This document shows, piece after piece, positions 17,824-24,988 of a stretch of 64,000 nt of DNA (position 1 is its first letter; each line of letters begins with the position of its first letter). Made by a program: the position numbers and the translations under genes. The stretch is from NCBI GenBank assembly GCA_000739535.1, contig DF820463.1, positions 907,929 through 971,928 on the forward strand, given 5' to 3'. Source of the DNA: Candidatus Vecturithrix granuli (GTDB taxonomy: Bacteria; Moduliflexota; Moduliflexia; Moduliflexales; Moduliflexaceae). The notes under the pieces are model-generated. The model made no database searches, was not told the origin of the DNA, and saw only the letters and a list, made by a program, of their open reading frames with translations.

Positions 17824-19461
17824 ATGGCTTTACCACGGTGCATTACGCTTGTTGGTCCGAGCGGATCAGGGATTACCACTGTTTTGAAAGAATTAGAAAG
17901 CATGGGCTATGATATTATTCAGCCAACGCTCCTTGAAACCTTACAGGATGATGAACAACGGACAGATCTCCATGCGTATGTCCCGAAAATATGGGATGCC
18001 CTGGATAAAGGCATTCCCTTAGAAAAATTGGGGGAATATGCCCGAGATTTATGCCGTGAAGCCCAAAAATGTCAGGGAAATATTACGATTTTTCTGCAAT
18101 CGGAACTTCCAACCCTGACGAAACGCCAGGAGGAGAATCGCCTGAAGACCAGGCTTTCTATGGAATATAACCTGCCCCATCAACAGGCGTTGCAGATTGA
18201 ACAGCAGGTCTTACAGCCCTTTTCCGAAGTGGCGCAGATTAAGCTGGATACGACGCATCTCAGCCCGATTCTTGCCCGCCGCACGATCAGTTTGCTCCTC
18301 AATTTACGCATCCCGTTTGAGACCAATAGTTATGAGAAACTCGTGGACCATGTGGTCTCCGACTTTTTCCGATCCTTCAAAGATGTGGCTCTGATTCAGG
18401 AGATCCTTTCACAAGGCGATGCGACGCGCGATTTTCTGAACAGTCAACGGGATTATGTGAAAAATTTGGATAAAGAGCGGATTCTTCAGTCGAATCAGCG
18501 CATCTTTCTGGTCGGAGAGGGATCGTCGCTCTCCTCACTGCAAAGCGCGGTCTGGCTGCTGCACAAGGGCTATGGGCTGCTGCTGAACACGTTTCGCATT
18601 CCGGCTTCTGACCTGCGCTTTACTGATATTACTGATGCAATTGTGGTCATCTGTTCCAATTCAGGGAATACAGCGGAAATTAAGCAAAATATTGATGATG
18701 GAGGCTTTGACGCGGCAAAATTAGCGATTGGGATTACCAACCATGAACATTCCGCGTTAGGCGATTATTGTAAAGAGCATGGGGTCTTGTTCCCCTTGCA
18801 TGTGTGCGATGAGAAACCAATCGCGGCGACGGTCAGCGTGTCCAGGTCAATTCTCACCGCCACGGCCGTGCTGGCCAGAATCGGGGAACTTTTTGGGAAA
18901 ACCGGCGTCTATGATCAAATTTTTGAAGATGCCACGCACCTGCCCGGATTACTGCGTGATGTGTTCAGTCAACGCCGGATCGATACCATTGCCTATGTCG
19001 CCAAGACCCTTGCACGAGGCATGAAAGACGTGCGACATGGCTATATTACCTCGGCCGGATTGTTAAGCGATTGCCTCCTGAGCGAGGCCTCCTTAAAAGC
19101 CAAAGAATTGGCGCGTGTCCATCTGGAACCGATCTTCAATTCTTTGTTTCACGGCCCGCTGAATCCTGATGTGCAGTCCGCTATTTATCTTGAAGACCCG
19201 CTGGTGACGATTGACGCCATGAAAAAACATATTGATAAGTTGAATTTGTATATCCCGACCGTCGTAACGGTTGGCTCACATAATTTCGGGATTCCGCACA
19301 TCTTCATTCCGCAGACCACTCCGGTGAACAGTCTGATTCTGCACCTGGTGACCCTGCAACTCTTGTATTTTCTGATGGGGCTTGAGTCCGGCTTCAGTCT
19401 CGAAGAGATTCAATTCCCGATTCGACTCAGTAAAGTTGTGTTAGAAAGCCCGCTTGTATAA
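17824..19461 (+). CDS. RapZ-like P-loop domain fused to GlmS-isomerase-like double SIS domain
   Basis: A 545-residue fusion. Residues 5-165 resemble the RapZ N-terminal NTPase domain: a P-loop followed by LKELESMGYD, then IFLQSELPTLTKRQEENRL and an LDTTHLSP segment that match RapZ in order and spacing. The Walker-A motif at 11-19 reads GPSGSGITT, so the catalytic lysine is isoleucine. Residues 205-545 are two SIS domains as in the isomerase half of GlmS, with SNSGNTAE near 278. Positions equivalent to GlmS Lys485, Glu488, His504 and Lys603 appear as K425, E428, H443 and K537. No glutaminase domain is present, so sugar-phosphate isomerase or deaminase activity is likelier than GlcN6P synthesis. 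An AAGGAAAA site precedes the start. I know of no described protein with this architecture. Confidence 0.8.
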   Translation: MALPRCITLVGPSGSGITTVLKELESMGYDIIQPTLLETLQDDEQRTDLHAYVPKIWDALDKGIPLEKLGEYARDLCREAQKCQGNITIFLQSELPTLTKRQEENRLKTRLSMEYNLPHQQALQIEQQVLQPFSEVAQIKLDTTHLSPILARRTISLLLNLRIPFETNSYEKLVDHVVSDFFRSFKDVALIQEILSQGDATRDFLNSQRDYVKNLDKERILQSNQRIFLVGEGSSLSSLQSAVWLLHKGYGLLLNTFRIPASDLRFTDITDAIVVICSNSGNTAEIKQNIDDGGFDAAKLAIGITNHEHSALGDYCKEHGVLFPLHVCDEKPIAATVSVSRSILTATAVLARIGELFGKTGVYDQIFEDATHLPGLLRDVFSQRRIDTIAYVAKTLARGMKDVRHGYITSAGLLSDCLLSEASLKAKELARVHLEPIFNSLFHGPLNPDVQSAIYLEDPLVTIDAMKKHIDKLNLYIPTVVTVGSHNFGIPHIFIPQTTPVNSLILHLVTLQLLYFLMGLESGFSLEEIQFPIRLSKVVLESPLV

Positions 19462-19616
19462 ATAGAAGAAACAGGAGTGTCAAAGCTCTGCTTTGACAGC
19501 GAAAGCAGAGCTGTCGCACTCCGGGAGTGCTTTGACAGCGAAAGCAGAGCTGTCGCACTCCACTCCTGCGAAAGCAGGGCTTTCGCACTCCTGAAGATGT
19601 CCTTTGCCAAAAGTAC
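19462..19616. repeat. Cluster of GAAAGCAGAGCT repeats
   Basis: Three tandem degenerate copies of a unit reading roughly GTGCTTTGACAGCGAAAGCAGAGCTGTCGCACTCC lie between the SIS fusion and NagZ genes. Single copies occur at about 154-197 and 57898-57950. Each unit contains internal dyads (GAAAGC...GCTTTC). Confidence 0.75.
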
Positions 19617-20657
19617 ATGATCACAGAATTAGAACACAAAATCGGGCAAATGCTGCTGATCGGGTTTCGAGGGCTTGAGCTTCGGGACGATAATCCGATT
19701 ATTGAGGATATTCGTACACGTCATCTGGGCGGTGTGGTGCTCTTCGATTATGATGTCTGTACACAAACTCCAGCACGTAATATTCACAGCCCTGAACAGG
19801 TGCAGCGCCTGATTGCATCATTGCAAGATATCGCGGTAGAACCTCTCTTCATCGGCATTGATCAGGAAGGCGGCAAAGTGAACCGTTTAAAAGAACGCTA
19901 TGGTTTTCCGCCCTCAGTCTCAGCTCAATATCTTGGCGATTTAGATTTGGTAGAAGTGACCGGAAAACATGCAGAATTGACAGCGAAAACTCTGGCTGAG
20001 TTGGGCATGAACCTGAATTTCGCACCGGACGTGGACTTGAACATCTATCCCGATAATCCGATCATTGGCAAGGTTGAACGCAGCTTTTCCGCTGATCCGG
20101 ATGTCGTGATTCGCCACGCTCGCGAGTGGATCGCCTGCCATCACGCTCAGGGCGTGTTGTGCGCGCTGAAGCACTTTCCGGGCCATGGCAGTTCCCGGCA
20201 GGATACGCACCTCGGGTTTGTGGATGTAACTGATACCTGGTCTGCCAACGAATTACGCCCCTACCAAGATCTGTTGTACTCAGGTTTTCATGATATGGTC
20301 ATGACTGCCCATATTTTTAACGCTCGGCTTGATCCTGAATTCCCGGCAACCCTGTCGTACAAGATGATCACCGGTATTTTACGCGAACAACTGGGTTATG
20401 ACGGCGTGGTGATTTCCGACGACATGCAGATGAAAGCGATTGCTGAACAATATCCCCTTGAAACAGCCATTCAATCCGCGCTTGAGGCCGGAGTTGACAT
20501 CCTGACCTTTGGTAACAATCTGAACTACAATGGAAACATCATGATGCAGGTTGTCACAATCATCAGCCAACTCGTGAGGCAGGGAACTATTTCCGAAAAA
20601 CGCATTGACGAGTCGCATCAGCGCATTTTACGCCTGAAGGCGAGACTACAAACATAA
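19617..20657 (+). CDS. nagZ: NagZ-type beta-N-acetylhexosaminidase (GH3)
   Basis: A 346-residue single-domain GH3 glycosidase, the size of NagZ. It shows DQEGGKVNRL near residue 80 (substrate binding), KHFPGHG...DTH near 178-190 carrying the His-Asp acid/base dyad of NagZ-like enzymes, and ISDDMQMKAI near 265 with the nucleophile Asp. NagZ removes GlcNAc from muropeptides in the cytosol during cell-wall recycling. No signal peptide is visible, in agreement. It is the last gene of the LacI-led unit, so liberated GlcNAc may feed the deacetylase, kinase and SIS enzymes beside it. The Shine-Dalgarno is weak, and the upstream repeats may carry a separate promoter. Confidence 0.9.
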   Translation: MITELEHKIGQMLLIGFRGLELRDDNPIIEDIRTRHLGGVVLFDYDVCTQTPARNIHSPEQVQRLIASLQDIAVEPLFIGIDQEGGKVNRLKERYGFPPSVSAQYLGDLDLVEVTGKHAELTAKTLAELGMNLNFAPDVDLNIYPDNPIIGKVERSFSADPDVVIRHAREWIACHHAQGVLCALKHFPGHGSSRQDTHLGFVDVTDTWSANELRPYQDLLYSGFHDMVMTAHIFNARLDPEFPATLSYKMITGILREQLGYDGVVISDDMQMKAIAEQYPLETAIQSALEAGVDILTFGNNLNYNGNIMMQVVTIISQLVRQGTISEKRIDESHQRILRLKARLQT

Positions 20658-21114
20658 AAAAGAGCCATAATGTACCCGGCACCTTGGCACACACGCACAA
20701 AATGAAAAAGTGCCGGGCACATTTTGCCCTTGTGAACCACCTACCCCTATCATTAGCGGCATAATCAGTCTGTAGGGGACAGGACTCAAGACGCAGCATT
20801 CCCGCAGCACATCATGAGCATGTTTTCTGTCAACGGCCTGTCATGTCGCTGTAACGCCGCAAAGAATGTGTTGCGATGCTTTTGTTCGCAGACGCCGCCA
20901 GACTTCCCCCAAAATTCCCGCGCCGCACTTTTCCCTTGACATTCCAGTGCGAATCCCCGATACAGGGAGCGACGGGCGTGTTTACTAACGATGCTGCGCC
21001 GGATTCTCGTTAGAAGCAGCTTTAAGCCGTTAGACCAGAGATCAAGATACATGATATGAGTGTCTGAAATGTCACCATATTAGAAGATAACTATCGTACA
21101 TGGGATATATTACA
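20658..21114. repeat. Island repeat R1
   Basis: No gene. Bases about 20777-20990 are the first of four copies of a long repeat with the conserved core TGTTGCGA(C/T)GC(C/T)TTTGTTCGC...GCGCCGCACTTTTCCCTTGACA. A short reverse ORF inside the core recurs in the other copies only because the DNA is repeated. Bases 20660-20760 have a GTGCCGGGCAC / GTACCCGGCAC inverted element after nagZ. Confidence 0.7.
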
Positions 21115-21396
21115 ATGGATATTGTGTATTCAGTCAATGATGTCCCGATTCGGTTCACTCGTGAGCGATGGTTCCATGCGGTGCTGCAATCAGTTCCTTT
21201 ACTCCTTGATTTTCCGACGCCCAAATTTTGGGTGGATTATGATCGAGAAGCGGATGTGTTGTATATCAGTTTTGATCGCCCGCAGAATGCCACAAATTCG
21301 GAAATGACGGAGGATGGATTGCTGCTCCGGTACCGCGACGAGCAGCTTATTGGCGTCACGATTCTTGACGCCTCAACTCGTTCAGCGTTGTCATGA
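21115..21396 (+). CDS. DUF2283 protein, probably a deletion fusion
   Basis: A 93-residue protein. Residues about 35-90 are a DUF2283 domain, with YDREADVLYISF and the GITILDAST-type ending, a small fold often found beside toxin-like genes. The first 20 residues (VYSVNDVPIRFTRERW) look like the beginning of a different protein, the VNGVPIRLT-type family whose gene commonly precedes DUF2283. I read this as an in-frame fusion of the start of one gene to the other after a deletion. The start at 21115 is preferred over 21100 because it begins that conserved segment. Function unknown; antitoxin role is speculative. Confidence 0.55.
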   Translation: MDIVYSVNDVPIRFTRERWFHAVLQSVPLLLDFPTPKFWVDYDREADVLYISFDRPQNATNSEMTEDGLLLRYRDEQLIGVTILDASTRSALS

Positions 21397-21413
21397 AGCC
21401 ATGAGCAAACAGG

Positions 21414-21661
21414 GCCGGCTCAAGACGAAGCATCCCGCAGCAAGTCACGATCATGTTTTCTGGAAACAGTCTGTCGCATCGTTTTAACGACGCAAAGAAT
21501 GTGTTGCGACGCCTTTGTTCGTAGACGCCGGAAGACTTTCCCAAAAACTCCTGCACCGCACTTTTCCCTTGACATTCCGGCGCAAATCCCTGATACAGGG
21601 AACGGTAGGTGTGTTCAACAGAGAAATTGTTGCGAGTAGCCATGAGTCATACGCGGTAACT
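21414..21661. repeat. Island repeat R2
   Basis: Second copy of the island repeat. From about 21595 it extends into a segment shared with R4 (GGTGTGTTCAACAGAGAAATTG onward in shortened form), continuing through the start codon of the following ORF to 21706. Confidence 0.75.
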
Positions 21662-21919
21662 ATGGGTGAAAACAGTCAAAATACCAATTTAGCTTCGGAA
21701 TACTATTACGATGCGCTAAACGCCTGTAAAAACAGAGCGAATATCGCCTTACTCTGCGTGACCGAACATCCCCATGACCAATCAATCGTCTTTGTGAATG
21801 GCAAAGCGCATAGTAATTCCTGGCTGGATTTGGAGCGTAAAGCGATCCCGGCGTCAGTAAGCTCAAAACGCCCTTTCTGCTGCTCGGCAATCTTGGCAGA
21901 GTGCTCGCTGACATCTTAG
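21662..21919 (+). pseudogene. Chimeric ORF sharing its first 15 codons with the PD-(D/E)XK gene
   Basis: The first 15 residues, MGENSQNTNLASEYY, are identical to those of the protein at 24989. After base 21706 the DNA is unrelated and the remaining 70 residues look unlike a folded protein (cysteine- and serine-rich end, no recognisable motif). The most likely reading is a gene start carried on the repeat and cut off by recombination. It may be translated, but no function can be given. Confidence 0.5.
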
Positions 21920-22012
21920 GGAAATATACCCGAAAAGAATGATTTCTCGTTTCGAACCAACAGGAAATACATGGAACGAATAATCACGTAAAATAACCTC
22001 TAAAAGCAGGAT

Positions 22013-22366
22013 ATGGTCATGAAACGATTAAGGGAACAGAGAACCCTTACAAAAGAAGAAAAAAAGCTGTTGAAAACCTGTTCGCAGCTTTTGAAAGCGT
22101 TTGATCCCTCTGCCAAAATCATTTTATACGGATCAAGGGCGCGGGGGGATGCGCAGCCTGATTCGGATTATGATGTGCTCATTTTGACCGAAAAGGAAGC
22201 CACCCTGCAAAAGGAAGACGATTTTCGCGGACAGATTTATCCGCTTGAACTTGAGACCGGCGCAGTGATTACGGTCATGCTCTACAATCAGCAAACATGG
22301 GAGTCGCCGCTGTATCAAGCCATGCCGTTTCACCAAAATGTCGAACGCGATGGAGTGACGTTATGA
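22013..22366 (+). CDS. MNT-type minimal nucleotidyltransferase
   Basis: A 117-residue protein with the nucleotidyltransferase signature GSRARGDAQPDSDYDVLIL (residues about 41-59): the G-S-x-x-R-G loop and the two metal-binding aspartates of DSDYD are present. MNT proteins of this size act as antitoxins to HEPN ribonuclease toxins, often by adenylylating them. It overlaps the next gene by ATGA, a hallmark of these pairs. Alternative start codons exist close by; GTCATGAAACG at 22013-22019 gives a slightly shorter protein. Confidence 0.85.
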   Translation: MVMKRLREQRTLTKEEKKLLKTCSQLLKAFDPSAKIILYGSRARGDAQPDSDYDVLILTEKEATLQKEDDFRGQIYPLELETGAVITVMLYNQQTWESPLYQAMPFHQNVERDGVTL

Positions 22367-22770
22367 AAGCAGAAATCCGCACATTAATTGCGTATCGTCT
22401 TGAACGGGCCAATGAAGCGCTTGCCGAAGCAAACTTGCTGCTTGAATGCGGATTTGCGAATACGGCGGTGAGTCGGCTGTATTATAGCTGTTTTTATGCT
22501 GTTTCCGCCTTACTCCTGGCAAAAGGATTCTCCTCAGCGAAACATAGCGGCATTCGTTCGCTCTTTCATCAACATTTCGTGAAAACAGGGGTCATCAAAG
22601 CCAATTCAGGGAGATTGTATGATCGCTTCTTTGACAATCGCCAAAGAGGTGATTATCAGGATTTGGTTCGTTTTGATCCGAATGACGTTCTTGCCTGGCA
22701 TATTGAGGCCAAACAATTTGTCGAAACCATCGAAACGCTTGTGCAGGAAGAGTTGAAACGCCCTGAATAA
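22363..22770 (+). CDS. HEPN-domain protein, toxin partner of MNT
   Basis: A 135-residue all-helical HEPN protein of the UPF0332 type. It has the SRLYYSCFYAVSALL helix and the AKHSGIRSLFHQHF segment where the R-x4-6-H RNase motif is expected. Family members form toxin-antitoxin or Cas-associated RNases. Its ATG overlaps the stop codon of the MNT gene by four bases, so translational coupling is likely. The upstream extension of the reading frame is inside the MNT gene and is discarded. Confidence 0.85.
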   Translation: MKAEIRTLIAYRLERANEALAEANLLLECGFANTAVSRLYYSCFYAVSALLLAKGFSSAKHSGIRSLFHQHFVKTGVIKANSGRLYDRFFDNRQRGDYQDLVRFDPNDVLAWHIEAKQFVETIETLVQEELKRPE

Positions 22771-22822
22771 AAACATCAGAGGAGCACGCCTGAGAACAGA
22801 ATGGTGAAAACGTCTTGAAGAA

Positions 22823-23689
22823 TCTAAGAAGCTGTTTTAAAAGTTTCTTGACTGTTCGTTCACGGTTCGGCAGAGGGGGCGGATGCATCGAACTCTCTAC
22901 CCAACTGATCTCACGGATAAGCAATGGAATCTCATCAAAGACCTGATCCCACCAGAAAAGCCTGGTGGGCGACATCGCACGTTGGACATGCGCGAAGTCA
23001 TCAATGCCATGCTCTATGTCACGGTGAGCGGCATTCAGTGGCGGCTGTTGCCGCATGACTTCCCCAATTGGTCCAGTGTCTATGGCTATTTCCGAACCTG
23101 GCGGAACAGCGGCGTCTGGCAGCGGCTGCATGATACGCTCCGCGCCCAGGTTCGGCCGCACGCTGAACGTCATACACATCCCACCGCCGGCTGCCTGGAT
23201 TCGCAAAGTGTCAAGACGACCCAGGGGCCAGGGGAACGCGGCTATGATGCCGGGAAACACGTCAACGGGCGTAAACGCCATCTCCTGGTCGATACGCTCA
23301 GTCTCCTTTTGGCGGAGGTCGTCACCGTCGCCTCCGTGCAGGATCGGGACGGTGCGCGGCTCTTGCTCAGCCGTCTTGGGGGAGCTTGCAAAAAACTGCG
23401 CAAGATTTGGGTCGATGGCGGCTATCGGGGACACCTCGTCACCTGGGTGGCGTCCCAATTTCGGTTTGTCCTTGAGCCTGTCCTCCGTTCCCAGGACACG
23501 ACCGGATTTACGGTCTTGCCGCGACGTTGGCTGGTGGAACGCACCTTCTCCTGGTTGAATCTTTGTCGTCGTCTCAGCAAGGATTATGAGTGTCAGACCA
23601 CCACGAGCGAAACCTTTATTTATATCGCCATGACACGTCTCATGTTGAGACGTTTGGCTCCTGGATAACTTTTAAAACAGCCTCTTAGA
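22823..23689 (+). mobile_element. IS5-family insertion sequence
   Basis: Terminal inverted repeats of 23 bases with one mismatch lie at 22823-22845 (TCTAAGAAGCTGTTTTAAAA and onward) and 23667-23689, enclosing one intact transposase gene. Total about 867 bases. The exact IR ends and target duplication could not be fixed because the flanking CTAAG/CTTAG bases are ambiguous. Confidence 0.85.
22883..23668 (+). CDS. IS5-family DDE transposase
   Basis: A 261-residue transposase with the DUF4096 N-terminal helix-turn-helix region (LTDKQWNLIKDLIPP) and a DDE catalytic domain. The first Asp is in CLDSQSVKTT (near residue 110), the second in WVDGGYRG (near 177), and the Glu in VERTFSWLN...RRLSKDYE (near 220). 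Full length and single frame, so the element may still be active. GC content is higher than the surrounding island, consistent with recent arrival. The promoter probably lies in the left 60 bases. Confidence 0.92.
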   Translation: MHRTLYPTDLTDKQWNLIKDLIPPEKPGGRHRTLDMREVINAMLYVTVSGIQWRLLPHDFPNWSSVYGYFRTWRNSGVWQRLHDTLRAQVRPHAERHTHPTAGCLDSQSVKTTQGPGERGYDAGKHVNGRKRHLLVDTLSLLLAEVVTVASVQDRDGARLLLSRLGGACKKLRKIWVDGGYRGHLVTWVASQFRFVLEPVLRSQDTTGFTVLPRRWLVERTFSWLNLCRRLSKDYECQTTTSETFIYIAMTRLMLRRLAPG

Positions 23690-23786
23690 ACAGCACGGTT
23701 ACATTGTCAAAGACAACAACGCCTGGAACATCCGCGTCCCCCTGTTCGACGCCTGGCTGCGGAAGTACGTCGAAACATTCGAATAA
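23685..23786 (+). pseudogene. C-terminal remnant of an ATPase-like gene, cut by the IS
   Basis: Right of the IS an open frame encodes 33 residues ending ...WNIRVPLFDAWLRKYVETFE and a stop. The pattern L-x-x-x-G-Y-I ... W-x-x-R-x-P-L-F-x-x-W-L-R is typical of the winged-helix end of archaeal-type AAA ATPases found in defence islands. The rest of the gene is not present left of the IS, so a deletion accompanied the insertion. Confidence 0.5.
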
Positions 23787-24136
23787 TTTCCATGAGTAAA
23801 GATGGACCTATCTGGTTGATTAGGGTCGCTCTGAAGCTTTAGACTTATCCTGAACTAATGTGTTGCGACGCCTTTGTTCGCAAACGCCGCCAGCCTTCCC
23901 AAAAACTCCTGCGCCGCACTTTTCCCTTGACATCTCAACGCACAGCCCCAATATAAGGGAGTTATTGTGAGCAGACAGGAGAAAAATAATGGATGGGGAA
24001 CACTTGTATAATTCTTCTCTTGATCGTATATTACGTGAAAAGCGGATACTGAAAGCATGATGTGCTGACTCTCTTTTAAAAATGAATACGACCGGAGACA
24101 AAGCGCGTCAACATGACAGAAAAACGAGGAAGGACA
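23787..24136. repeat. Island repeat R3 and gene-free flank
   Basis: Bases about 23862-23965 are a shortened copy of the island repeat with the TGTTGCGACGCCTTTGTTCGC core. No other gene is supported in this stretch; the reverse-strand frames across the repeat are repeat-derived. Confidence 0.65.
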
Positions 24137-24265
24137 ATGTCTCGAAAAGATACCTATCATCCTCTCGTGAAAGAGGCCCTGATACGAGAAGGATGGACGA
24201 TCACCCATGATCCGTATTATTTTGTGGATGCCGTTGAGGAGGAACTAATATGGAAAACCCCATAG
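24137..24265 (+). pseudogene. xisH: XisH remnant with internal deletion
   Basis: A 42-codon ORF begins with MSRKDTYHPLVKEALIREGW and continues TITHDP, which is the conserved start of XisH, the PD-(D/E)XK-like partner of XisI. Intact XisH is about 140 residues; here the sequence breaks off after TITHDP and the nuclease core is missing. A good GGAAGGA ribosome-binding site remains. The frame ends inside the start of xisI (overlap 24250-24265). Confidence 0.75.
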
Positions 24266-24684
24266 CATTTTATCAAACCTGCATTAAGCAGATCCTCTCA
24301 GAATATGAATCGCTCAACACTCAGGACACAGAGATTCATCTGTGTTTTGATGATGAACGAATGAGCTATCTTGTCATGCGGGTAGGGTGGTTTCAAGAGT
24401 ATAAACGGATTCACCGCTGCGTAATCCATGTCGAGATTGTTCAAGGTACCGTCGTCATTCAGGCAAATAACACTGAAGATCCGATTGATACTGATTTGAT
24501 AGAGATGGGCATTCCCCAAGAAAAAATTTGTCTTGGATTTATCCCGGCTGATTTTCGTGCGTATGCAGAACAGCATCCCCGGAGAAGACCGGAGTTGAAC
24601 GCCAGCAAAACCCCTGTCGAAGGCTCGACAATGGCGTCATCACCACAGCGCACCACCGATGCGATGATAGCAACGATGTCATGA
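24250..24684 (+). CDS. xisI: XisI-family protein
   Basis: A 144-residue protein matching XisI, first named as an fdxN-element excision controlling factor in cyanobacteria and since found widely without any excision element. Recognisable segments are the N-terminal helix FYQTCIKQILSEYE, LVMRVGWFQEYKRIHRCVIHVEI, and DPIDTDLIEMGIPQEKICLGF. About 25 residues at the C-terminus (after AYAEQHP) look non-homologous and may be a read-through tail. With xisH broken the pair is probably non-functional. XisH/XisI have been proposed to be a toxin-antitoxin-like pair. Confidence 0.85.
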   Translation: MENPIAFYQTCIKQILSEYESLNTQDTEIHLCFDDERMSYLVMRVGWFQEYKRIHRCVIHVEIVQGTVVIQANNTEDPIDTDLIEMGIPQEKICLGFIPADFRAYAEQHPRRRPELNASKTPVEGSTMASSPQRTTDAMIATMS

Positions 24685-24988
24685 TGAAGATGCGCGTCTC
24701 ATAAGGCGGGTATGTTATTGAATGGGAATGTGGCGCTGACCTGTCGGCCGATACTATTGAAGCCCGCTGGCGCGTGACGCGCGATGCTGATCAGCCGGCT
24801 GTCACGTCGCTGTCACGCCGCGAACAATGGGTTGCGGCGCCTTTGTTCGCAAATGCCGCCAGCCTTCCCCAAAATTCCTGCGCCGTACTTTTCCCTTGAC
24901 ATTTCAGCGCAAATCCCCGATACAGGGAACGGCAGGTGTGTTCAACAGAAAAATTGTTGCGAGCAGCCATGAGTCATACGTGATAACT
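24685..24988. repeat. Island repeat R4
   Basis: Bases about 24789-24988 are the fourth island-repeat copy and are nearly identical in layout to R2, including GATACAGGGAACGG, GGTGTGTTCAACAG and GAGCAGCCATGAGTCATACG just before the start codon. No separate gene is seen. Confidence 0.75.

Noticed and set aside
22595-23458. 287-codon reverse ORF across the HEPN gene and IS transposase
   Set aside because: It crosses the IS boundary and is antisense to two well-supported genes.
20786-24208. Recurring short reverse-strand ORFs containing CQGKSAAQEFLGK-like peptides in the island
   Set aside because: They lie exactly in repeats R1-R3, lack ribosome-binding sites, vary at their ends and share sequence only because the DNA repeats.
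24250-24684. fdxN-type excisable element
   Set aside because: XisH/XisI are found in many genomes without any excision element; no recombinase (XisF) or att sites are seen.
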